IMG/VR virus record: IMGVR_UViG_3300019768_000001
Coordinates: 1 to 55,279 of that record
Direction: 5' to 3' (one strand)
From: a virus
Length of the DNA: 55,279 nucleotides
Both the position numbers and the translations under genes were made by a program. Position 1 is the stretch's first letter. Every line of letters starts with the position of its first letter. The notes under the pieces are model-generated. The model saw only the letters and a list, made by a program, of their open reading frames with translations, had not been told where the DNA came from and did no database searches. Of this stretch, positions 44,335-50,740 are shown in pieces.

Positions 44335-45165
44335 ATGAGTCAGTTATTTATTGCAGAGATGAGCAACGAGGAATACCACGGCGGCCATGGTGTTTCAAAA
44401 TCAACATTGGACTTAGTGCATAGAGATCTGTTTGCACCAGAATGGTCTAAGAAGTGCCCGCAAGACAAGGACAAGCTTAAGACTTTGGATTTTGGCGATG
44501 CAATGCACGCAATATGCTTGGAGCCTGACCGTCTAGAATCAGAGTTCGTTGTAATGCCAGCATTCAACCTTAGAGCTAATGACGGCAAGGCATCAAAAAA
44601 GGCGTTTGAAGCCGAGCATGACGGCCATAAGATTCTAACCGCAGACGAACACTTTAAGCTGAAACTGATGTTTGAATCGGTAATGGCGCACCCTCAAGCA
44701 AGACGACTAATTGAGGCCGAAGGTATTGCAGAGGGCTCTTACTTTTGGGATGACGAGCAAACAGGGATCACCTGCAAGTGCCGACCAGATAAGCACATTG
44801 TAAAAGAAGGGCTCCTGGTTGACGTGAAGACTACGCCAGATCTCAAAAAGTTCTGTTACTCGGTAGATGATTACCGCTACCACGTACAAGATCCATGGTA
44901 CTGCGACGGAATAAGCCGGTTTCACGGCGAAACCAGAATGGAATTCCTTGCTATCCAGAAAACAATAGAGCTTGGTAAGTACCCGGTCATGGTTGTAAAG
45001 CTTCCTCAAGAGGCTATTGAATATGGTAGGGCCTTGTACCGAGAAGACTTAAATCGTTACGCTGATTTTATTAATAGCGACAAGCAAGCCGGAACCAAAG
45101 AGCTGGCAATGCATTACAATTTCCTTGATCGGGCATACGAGAAGATAACAGAGGTTGAGCTATGA
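44335..45165 (+). CDS. RecE-like / exonuclease VIII-type nuclease
   Basis: 276 residues. FGDAMHAICLEPDRLESEFV near the N-terminus and CKCRPDKHIVKEGLLVDVKT (residues about 160-180) with D and DVKT supply the PD-(D/E)xK active site. It processes DNA ends to ssDNA for recombination and lies with SSB and a putative partner. Overlaps the next gene by four bases. Confidence 0.84.
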   Translation: MSQLFIAEMSNEEYHGGHGVSKSTLDLVHRDLFAPEWSKKCPQDKDKLKTLDFGDAMHAICLEPDRLESEFVVMPAFNLRANDGKASKKAFEAEHDGHKILTADEHFKLKLMFESVMAHPQARRLIEAEGIAEGSYFWDDEQTGITCKCRPDKHIVKEGLLVDVKTTPDLKKFCYSVDDYRYHVQDPWYCDGISRFHGETRMEFLAIQKTIELGKYPVMVVKLPQEAIEYGRALYREDLNRYADFINSDKQAGTKELAMHYNFLDRAYEKITEVEL

Positions 45166-45689
45166 GTGACGTTACAAATCTTGCTGACACGGTAGCACCA
45201 AAAAGCGATCAACTTAATGCTGACGACCTGCTAACAGGGCCAATTACTGTAACCGTTATCGATGTTAAGCGCGGCCCTAAAGATCAGCCTGTCTGGATCG
45301 TGATAGATGGCGGTCGACAGCCATACAAGCCGTGCAAGTCAATGCGTCGCGTAATGATCCAAGCTTGGGGGGCTAATGGTAAGGACTGGGTAGGTCGATC
45401 TATGACCTTGTTCTGTGATCCTAGTGTTAAGTTTGGCGGCGTGGCTCTTGGAGGTATTCGCATCAGTCACATGAGCCATATTACCGGAACGCTTGATATG
45501 ATGCTGACAGTAACAAGAGGCCGTAAAAATCAGTTCAAAGTTCACCCGTTGAAAACTGTTGATTATTCAAAACTGATAGCAGGTTATTCAGCGATGAACC
45601 AAGAAGATAGAAATAAAGCGTGGGCAACATACACGCCAGATCAGCAGATGGCTATCAGTAACGCAATGAACAGTGGAGTAAGCAATTAA
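45162..45689 (+). CDS. Recombination-operon protein with SSB-like C-terminal motif
   Basis: 175 residues. A beta-rich N-terminal two-thirds (ITVTVIDVKRGPKDQPVWIV) could be OB-like. The C-terminal stretch YSAMNQEDRNKAWATYTPDQ resembles the SSB segment YMAMTREQQTQMWPSYTDAQ. Located between exonuclease and SSB genes. I infer a single-strand annealing or DNA-binding role; not proven. Confidence 0.62.
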   Translation: MSDVTNLADTVAPKSDQLNADDLLTGPITVTVIDVKRGPKDQPVWIVIDGGRQPYKPCKSMRRVMIQAWGANGKDWVGRSMTLFCDPSVKFGGVALGGIRISHMSHITGTLDMMLTVTRGRKNQFKVHPLKTVDYSKLIAGYSAMNQEDRNKAWATYTPDQQMAISNAMNSGVSN

Positions 45690-45722
45690 TGTCTCGCGGA
45701 ATAAATAAAGTAATTATTGCCG

Positions 45723-45728
45723 TATAAT
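45723..45728 (+). promoter_or_regulatory. Promoter -10 TATAAT of the HNH gene
   Basis: TGCCGTATAATCG in the gap before ATG 45770. It suggests that the HNH gene is transcribed on its own, as expected for a mobile insertion. Confidence 0.5.
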
Positions 45729-45769
45729 CGTTTTTTCGTTACTATATTTAACATATAGAAGGGGCTTAT

Positions 45770-46273
45770 ATGGATGAATATGATTTATATAACAACGGAA
45801 AAAGCATACCAGAGGTAAGCGATGAGACAGGGATACCAAGATCAACACTGAGATTCAGGTTTAAAAAAGCAGGAATATTAAGGTCTAGGGCTGATGGCAT
45901 TAAAAACGCATCAAAAAACGGTCGATTAGGTTCAGGTCTTAGAGGTAAGAAAAGGGTTTTCACAGAAGAGTGGAAGAATAATATTTCAAAAGGAAAAACC
46001 GGAAAGGGGCTTGGTGTATCTGTAAAGCCTAGTGGATATATAGAGATAACGATGGGAGAAAACAAGGGTAGGTTGGAGCATGTTGTAATAATGGAGTTGA
46101 TAATAGGAAGAAGGCTTGCGTCAAACGAGTGCGTTCATCATAAAGATGAAAACAGGGCCAACAACGACCCTGAAAACCTTCAGTTAATGACAAGAAGCGA
46201 GCATGCATCTTTGCATGCTAAGCAAAATATAAGCAAAAGAAATAGAGATAAGAGAGGTCGTCTTTGTGGCTAA
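45770..46273 (+). CDS. HNH homing endonuclease
   Basis: 167 residues. The N-terminus SIPEVSDETGIPRSTLRFRF is an HTH-type (NUMOD-like) module. The C-terminus has LEHVVIMELIIGRRLASNEC, then VHHKDENRANNDPENL and HASLHAKQN, an HNH active site. It overlaps the SSB start and interrupts the recombination operon. Confidence 0.85.
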   Translation: MDEYDLYNNGKSIPEVSDETGIPRSTLRFRFKKAGILRSRADGIKNASKNGRLGSGLRGKKRVFTEEWKNNISKGKTGKGLGVSVKPSGYIEITMGENKGRLEHVVIMELIIGRRLASNECVHHKDENRANNDPENLQLMTRSEHASLHAKQNISKRNRDKRGRLCG

Positions 46274-46850
46274 CGATTTAAATCAGTGTCAATTTATTGG
46301 ACGTTTAGGGAAAGACCCTGAAACAAAATTTCTTCCAAACGGTGGGCAGGTTACTAACATATCGATAGCCTGCGGAAGCTCTTGGACTGACAAATCGTCT
46401 GGCCAGAAGCAAGAGAAAACCGATTGGATACCAGTGGTTTTTTTTGGAAAACTTGCAGAAATAGCAGGCCAGTACTTAACGAAGGGGTCAAAAATATTTG
46501 TATCCGGTAATTTTAAAACACGCAAATGGCAGGATCAATCTGGCCAGGATCGCTACACAACAGAGATCGTTGTCGATGGCTTTGGCGGTGTAATGCAGAT
46601 GTTGGATAGCAAGAGTGACGGGCAAGGCGGCGGGCAAAATAATGCTCCACCACAACAGGCACCAGCACCAGTACCGGCACCAACGCCACAAAAAGACTAT
46701 GCAGCTGAATACATGGCTATGACCCGCGAACAGCAAACACAGATGTGGCCGAGCTATACCGATGCACAGCGCCAATTGATCACCGACGCTGTAATGTCTC
46801 AGAAACAACCTGAAAGCAATCTGCCTCAGCCAGACGACATACCTTTTTAG
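46266..46850 (+). CDS. ssb: Single-stranded DNA-binding protein
   Basis: 194 residues from GTG 46266. OB fold with FIGRLGKDPETKFLPNGGQV and KTDWIPVVFFGKLAEIAGQY, a Pro/Gln-rich linker, a segment YMAMTREQQTQMWPSYTDAQ that is shared with the gene at 45162, and the acidic tip DDIPF that binds host replication and repair partners. DDIPF is followed immediately by TAG, so TAG ends translation here. Confidence 0.92.
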   Translation: MANDLNQCQFIGRLGKDPETKFLPNGGQVTNISIACGSSWTDKSSGQKQEKTDWIPVVFFGKLAEIAGQYLTKGSKIFVSGNFKTRKWQDQSGQDRYTTEIVVDGFGGVMQMLDSKSDGQGGGQNNAPPQQAPAPVPAPTPQKDYAAEYMAMTREQQTQMWPSYTDAQRQLITDAVMSQKQPESNLPQPDDIPF

Positions 46851-46889
46851 CAACAGCAGCCCGGCTTCGGTCGGGCGATAGGGTGATTT

Positions 46890-46994
46890 ATGAACAAAAC
46901 ACCAAAGCAGCGCCGTCACTCGCTATTAATGATGGATAACCACCGGAAGAGACTGGAGGCTGAGCGGGATGGGAAACAGCAAAAAACGCTGTAA
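46890..46994 (+). CDS. Small basic protein, 34 residues
   Basis: ATG 46890 after GGGTGATTT, overlapping the NinG gene by 26 bp. MNKTPKQRRHSLLMMDNHRK is highly basic. Kept because the ribosome site is good; function unknown. Confidence 0.45.
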   Translation: MNKTPKQRRHSLLMMDNHRKRLEAERDGKQQKTL

Positions 46995-47595
46995 GCAGTG
47001 CAAGAAATACGTTCCGGCTGAATCTGGAATTAAGGTGCCAGCCGGTTTCTTTTGCTCCCATGATCATGCTATTGAGTTTGCCAAAGCAAAGCAGGCTCAA
47101 TCGTCGCTTAAACAGCGCAAGGAGCGCGAACGCATAAAGTCGATGACTGTTAAGGATTTGGACAGAGAAAGCCTTCCTTGGCAGCACAAGCAGACCCAGA
47201 AGGCTTTTAACAGAATGAGGGTCTTGCAAGAGCTGTATTATTATCAATCGAACGGTCTAGAGCCCGTTTGTATTAGCTGCCAGAAACCGCTAGGCGGTGA
47301 TCAGTGGTGCTGCGGTCATTATAAAACCGTAGGCGCTCACCCAGAGCTGAGGTATGACCCTCTAAACACTCACTTGCAGCATAACCGTAATTGCAATATG
47401 GGATTATCGGGTGACATAAAAGGCTATACGTTCGGGCTCGTTGATCGCCACGGCAAGGACAAAGCTGCAGAGATATACGATTATCTGGCGGTAGATAATG
47501 GGCCAAAAAAATACACTTGTGATGAGCTGGAAAAAAACCGAGCAGAGTACCGAAAAGAAATTAGGCAACTAGAGAAAATTGTAACTATCGTCTAA
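46969..47595 (+). CDS. ninG: NinG / Rap-type recombination nuclease
   Basis: 208 residues. CKQCKKYVPAESG at the N-terminus, then ESLPWQHKQTQKAFNRMRVL and CISCQKPLGGDQWCCGHYKT, with HPELRYDPLNTHLQHNRNCN, match NinG/Rap Holliday-junction endonucleases. ATG 46969 with GGAGGCTGAGCGGG upstream. Confidence 0.88.
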   Translation: MGNSKKRCKQCKKYVPAESGIKVPAGFFCSHDHAIEFAKAKQAQSSLKQRKERERIKSMTVKDLDRESLPWQHKQTQKAFNRMRVLQELYYYQSNGLEPVCISCQKPLGGDQWCCGHYKTVGAHPELRYDPLNTHLQHNRNCNMGLSGDIKGYTFGLVDRHGKDKAAEIYDYLAVDNGPKKYTCDELEKNRAEYRKEIRQLEKIVTIV

Positions 47596-47657
47596 TACCG
47601 GCCAATCCTGATAACCGGTAAATTACAGATTCAAACAATAGCAAGCAAGGGGATAAC

Positions 47658-47870
47658 ATGAGCAAGATAGCAAGCGTTTACGATAAGAATTCAAAGTCAG
47701 TGATTTTAGATATGCGCCATCCGAACAAAGATGTGCCTAGACCTGAAATTGTGATCGACACAGAAACAGAGAAGTACGCCGTTCCGGGCGGGAAGACATT
47801 TGAGCTGCTTCGAGATGCGCGTGTTGTAGCAACTGAGATGTTTAGTAAGGCGGGTTTTGTTTGCCAGTAA
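47658..47870 (+). CDS. Hypothetical protein, 70 residues
   Basis: ATG 47658 with AAGGGGATAAC upstream. MSKIASVYDKNSKSVILDMR; compact and basic. Its stop codon (TAA 47868-47870) lies inside an attC-like element, so it may be the first cassette of the array. Confidence 0.6.
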   Translation: MSKIASVYDKNSKSVILDMRHPNKDVPRPEIVIDTETEKYAVPGGKTFELLRDARVVATEMFSKAGFVCQ

Positions 47871-47922
47871 CCATATAAATAAACGGTGCAGCGCAGCAAG
47901 TCCGATTTAATTTGCTTGTTAT
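47868..47922 (+). repeat. attC-like element, array 2 site 1
   Basis: TAAC...GTTAT ends, inner AAAT-AAA-CGG paired with CCG-ATTT-AATTT with two bulged T, loop GCGCAG. It begins at the stop of the gene 47658-47870. Confidence 0.58.
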
Positions 47923-47946
47923 GCTGCGAATAGATAGGGGGGGAAT

Positions 47947-48120
47947 ATGGGCGTTAGAATGAAAAAGACAGATCGAGAATGGCACGAGTACCCATTAGGG
48001 ACTAAAGCTCACGCCGTTATGGGTGGTTATTGGGAAAGAGTTAAGGGTGGCTGGAAATGGTGTACAGGTTCTACCTTTCCTACTCCCGGTGCTGACTGGC
48101 GAGTAATAGAATTACCATAG
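47947..48120 (+). CDS. Cassette-like small protein, 57 residues
   Basis: ATG 47947, GGGGGAAT upstream. MGVRMKKTDREWHEYPLGTK then WKWCTGSTFPTPGADWRVIE; many Trp. Lies between attC-like elements 47868-47922 and 48125-48180. Family not recognised. Confidence 0.58.
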   Translation: MGVRMKKTDREWHEYPLGTKAHAVMGGYWERVKGGWKWCTGSTFPTPGADWRVIELP

Positions 48121-48124
48121 CAAC

Positions 48125-48180
48125 ATAACCCCTTAAACAAACGCAGAGCGTAGCGATGTAGCTTTGCTTTAAATTGTTAT
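48125..48180 (+). repeat. attC-like element, array 2 site 2
   Basis: ATAAC/GTTAT ends. TTAAACAAA pairs with TTTGCTTTAA, leaving one bulged base. The loop is GC-rich. It starts a few bases after the stop of the preceding gene (48120). Confidence 0.58.
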
Positions 48181-48194
48181 ATTACGGAGACATT

Positions 48195-48629
48195 ATGGAT
48201 TACTTAAAACTATTGCAAGAAAGCTACAGAGAAACAGCAGAGAATAGGGATGACCCAACTTTAGAAAAACTAGAGTTCTTGGCTGAGGGTATTTTCGGAT
48301 TCACGACATACGAGAATGTGGTTTCTTCTACGATGGCGCAAAAGGCACTAGAAGTATGCAAGGCGATAAGTGACAAAAAGACATTTGATTACATTGCCAG
48401 TGAAGAGGGAAATCTTTGGTATCTGGTAATGGTTAATATGCCGTTTTTTGAAAACAGGCTTAATTGGGGTACTTCTATTCGTGGTGCTTGGTGGGATCTG
48501 TGGGGCAATAAAGAATTCACCATTGAGAGTTGCGAACTGTTTGGCGGTGAACAGATACTAGAGCTTAAATTGAATGACAGTGAATGGGTTAAGTTTATAG
48601 AAGCTATGATTAAGTTCGCGGAAGAGTAA
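48195..48629 (+). CDS. Cassette-like protein, 144 residues
   Basis: ATG 48195 with ACGGAGACATT upstream. The N-terminal part is acidic and helical (MDYLKLLQESYRETAENRDD); the C-terminal part has WGTSIRGAWWDLWGNKEFTI, a Trp-rich alpha/beta region. Flanked by attC-like elements at 48125 and 48631, typical integron-cassette gene size. Function unknown. Confidence 0.62.
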   Translation: MDYLKLLQESYRETAENRDDPTLEKLEFLAEGIFGFTTYENVVSSTMAQKALEVCKAISDKKTFDYIASEEGNLWYLVMVNMPFFENRLNWGTSIRGAWWDLWGNKEFTIESCELFGGEQILELKLNDSEWVKFIEAMIKFAEE

Positions 48630-48630
48630 T

Positions 48631-48677
48631 ATAACAAAGAAATACAGGGCGGAACGTCCCTGTTATTGATGTGTTAT
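48631..48677 (+). repeat. attC-like 47-bp element, array 2 site 3 (copy C)
   Basis: ATAACA...TGTTAT ends, inner CAGGG/CCCTG stem with loop CGGAACGT. Its reverse complement matches 17779-17825 almost base for base and 35881-35927 in frame and length. It starts right after the gene's stop (48629). Confidence 0.62.
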
Positions 48678-48740
48678 GCCAAAGTCTAATACCGCACCGA
48701 CTAAGTAAGGCGCACAATAAGAAAAAACGGAGGGTCGAAC

Positions 48741-48887
48741 ATGCGCAGAAAGTCAGCGGTAACATCGGTTATCAGGCATAAAATCAAAGACCCTCAAAAA
48801 CTAGCAGATGCGGAAGTGTCAGCCATCAATTATTTAAATCTGGGTGATACAGCTCACCGGGCGATTAAAAAGGCGCTTAATCTATGA
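48741..48887 (+). CDS. Small basic protein, 48 residues
   Basis: ATG 48741 with ACGGAGGGTCGAAC upstream; its TGA overlaps the next ATG (ATGA). MRRKSAVTSVIRHKIKDPQK then YLNLGDTAHRAIKKAL; basic helices. Family not recognised. Confidence 0.6.
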   Translation: MRRKSAVTSVIRHKIKDPQKLADAEVSAINYLNLGDTAHRAIKKALNL

Positions 48888-49105
48888 AAGCTCACATGCA
48901 TGACGCTAGCATATCGTCAAGCTCTGTCTCTGAATCTCGAAACAGGGCGTACAGCTGTATAACGCTAACAGATAGTACGGGGTCAGAGCTGGAGTTATTT
49001 ATGCACGATCCTGACGCAATGAAAGAGATTGCGATAAAGATTAATGCGGAGGCCGAAAAGCTGAAGCGTAAGATTGAGGATATGGAGCAATCAGAGCATG
49101 AGTAA
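48884..49105 (+). CDS. Small hypothetical protein, 73 residues
   Basis: ATG 48884. MKAHMHDASISSSSVSESRN then IAIKINAEAEKLKRKIEDME, a helix with coiled-coil character. Overlaps the next gene by eight bases. Confidence 0.6.
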   Translation: MKAHMHDASISSSSVSESRNRAYSCITLTDSTGSELELFMHDPDAMKEIAIKINAEAEKLKRKIEDMEQSEHE

Positions 49106-49394
49106 TGCAATTGTTATAGAAAAGTGCATTGGTGACAGAGGTAAACACTATGCAGAGCAATATCTTATTGCAAAAGGGCTTGCAGTTGCCTCTGCAATGT
49201 ATAACGGGCTCTGGTTTATTGTTGGGTCGGACGCTATAGAAACGTCTGATCAGATCATAAAAGCTGTAGTTACATGTGAGGCTTTTAATCAGTCCGATGA
49301 TAAAAACATGACTGATAAGACCGAGGAGTTTAACAAGGCAATAAATACATACAGCACCCTAACAGTGCTGCAGTTTTCAGAGATAGGGGCTTAA
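49098..49394 (+). CDS. Hypothetical protein, 98 residues
   Basis: ATG 49098 inside the end of the preceding gene. MSNAIVIEKCIGDRGKHYAE then VGSDAIETSDQIIKAVVTCE; alpha/beta. Last gene of the plus-strand operon; stop lies inside the terminator hairpin (49385). Confidence 0.6.
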   Translation: MSNAIVIEKCIGDRGKHYAEQYLIAKGLAVASAMYNGLWFIVGSDAIETSDQIIKAVVTCEAFNQSDDKNMTDKTEEFNKAINTYSTLTVLQFSEIGA

Positions 49395-49403
49395 CGCCCC
49401 TTT
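49385..49403. terminator. Convergent intrinsic terminator
   Basis: GGGGC/GCCCC stem with loop TTAAC and a T-run; the TAA of the plus-strand gene (49392-49394) is in the loop. Likely serves the minus-strand tail/lysis operon ending at 49406 too. Confidence 0.78.
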
Positions 49404-49405
49404 GA

Positions 49406-49648
49406 TCACCCCAGTAAATCGGACAGCTCTGCCTCGATCATCATTCTTACCTGTTTTTTACCTGCATTAACAAAAGCTGCGGGGGATTCTTTTCTAACCG
49501 CCTCAATAGCCCCTTTCATTTTATCTGCACCGTTTTTATCTGCGCCTTCCTGATTCGAAACCGCTTTAACAACGGCGGCACGAAGGTTTTTATCTGTCGC
49601 TGCTTTGAATGCGATTTTTAGCAGCAACTTAACAATCCAAGACTTCAT
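49406..49648 (-). CDS. Hypothetical small protein, 80 residues
   Basis: ATG 49648 overlaps the M15 peptidase stop (TAATG). MKSWIVKLLLKIAFKAATDK, then helical, basic and amphipathic (GAIEAVRKESPAAFVNAGKK). Last gene of the late operon. A holin-like or lysis-helper role is possible by position only. Confidence 0.58.
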   Translation of the reverse strand: MKSWIVKLLLKIAFKAATDKNLRAAVVKAVSNQEGADKNGADKMKGAIEAVRKESPAAFVNAGKKQVRMMIEAELSDLLG

Positions 49649-50043
49649 TACACGTCCTCCAATAGTTCAAAGTGTGGCATATCCTGCCAGTCCCACAGAC
49701 CGCCCCAGCCAAGCTTATACCCAAGCATTGCAGCAGATTGAAGCATTGCAGTAGCTACCATGGCTAAGTGATACTCTCGCCAGCTTGCGGCACCGTTAAC
49801 ATATGCGTAAACGTCCAAAGCTAAACCTGACTGGTGATTGCTTGGCTTGTTGTAGCCGTCACATTTAGATTTGCCATCTCTGAATAATTCGAATTGCTCG
49901 CCAGCGGTACGGATTCCGCCGTGCTCGGGGATGCCAAAATCAAACTTTGTTAGCTTTAGCGCAAGATTGGCAATCTCTATTAAACGGGGATCGACTCCGG
50001 CCATTCGCTCTAATGATGTACTGCTGAATTTAAAACTACTCAT
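49648..50043 (-). CDS. Peptidase M15-type endolysin
   Basis: 131 residues from ATG 50043, overlapping the upstream stop (ATGA). GIRTAGEQFELFRDGKSKCD, then NHQSGLALDVYAYVNGAASW and DMPHFEL place the zinc ligands H, D and H (SxHxxGxAxD and HxE patterns) of M15 L-Ala-D-Glu/D-Ala-D-Ala peptidases. It cleaves peptidoglycan stem peptides for lysis. Confidence 0.87.
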   Translation of the reverse strand: MSSFKFSSTSLERMAGVDPRLIEIANLALKLTKFDFGIPEHGGIRTAGEQFELFRDGKSKCDGYNKPSNHQSGLALDVYAYVNGAASWREYHLAMVATAMLQSAAMLGYKLGWGGLWDWQDMPHFELLEDV

Positions 50044-50363
50044 AAATATCTTGTCCATCCAAAAGCCCGAACACCGGCATAAATCGGCCTAACATGTCGC
50101 ATCTCAACCCCTTCGTCAATCATGCACAGCTTGAATTGATTATCAGCATCGGCCCTGTCATGTTTGATATGATAAAGATAATCGTGCAAAAGCGCGGCAC
50201 ATCTTGTGCGCCCTTTAAGCCATGCATGTATACCCGGTATTGGCGGAATACTGTCAAGATTTGACTCAAATCCCATTGGCACAACGAACCCGTGCCATTC
50301 CCAGTCCTCTAGCACCAGCCATAAGTCGGCTCCCGGTATTGGCTGAAGCTTTGGACCAATCAT
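50040..50363 (-). CDS. DUF1353 protein
   Basis: 107 residues. VPMGFESNLDSIPPIPGIHA then RTRCAALLHDYLYHIKHDRA, DADNQFKLCMIDEGVEMRHV is the DUF1353 core (VPxGFxTDxxSxP...AAxLHDxLY...AD). Found next to lysis and tail genes of many phages; the H/D residues suggest a metal site. Function unproven. Confidence 0.83.
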   Translation of the reverse strand: MIGPKLQPIPGADLWLVLEDWEWHGFVVPMGFESNLDSIPPIPGIHAWLKGRTRCAALLHDYLYHIKHDRADADNQFKLCMIDEGVEMRHVRPIYAGVRAFGWTRYL

Positions 50364-50740
50364 AGGGATTCAATCTCAATCAGCAAATCGTCTAATGATT
50401 CATTATCTGTATCTGCAATTTTGGATTCATAATTTCTACGCAGCTGAACAATACCCCCGGCATACGCTGACCATGCCGCGTTGTTTGTAGAGATCAGAGT
50501 GGCGTACTGATGCACGGTTTCATCTGCATTTAAAGCCGCTGATATGAACGGCGTAGGCGTCGAATTATCTTTAAGATAAGCCTCGGCTTCTTTGGACTGA
50601 GCGTCCCAAGTTAGCACCTCACGTTCAGGGTACCCTTCCTGCAATGACTTTAATTTTTCATCACATTTTGAATGTAACAAAGTAAGCAATTGAGGTCGTA
50701 GTACTTGATCCAATAGTTCTTGTTCGGTCCGTTTAGCCAT
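50360..50740 (-). CDS. Putative tail-fibre assembly / DUF4376-like protein
   Basis: 126 residues, helical. LTWDAQSKEAEAYLKDNSTP then FISAALNADETVHQYATLIS resembles DUF4376-like C-terminal domains of tail fibre accessory proteins. Coupled to the fibre gene by TAATG. Confidence 0.65.
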   Translation of the reverse strand: MAKRTEQELLDQVLRPQLLTLLHSKCDEKLKSLQEGYPEREVLTWDAQSKEAEAYLKDNSTPTPFISAALNADETVHQYATLISTNNAAWSAYAGGIVQLRRNYESKIADTDNESLDDLLIEIESL

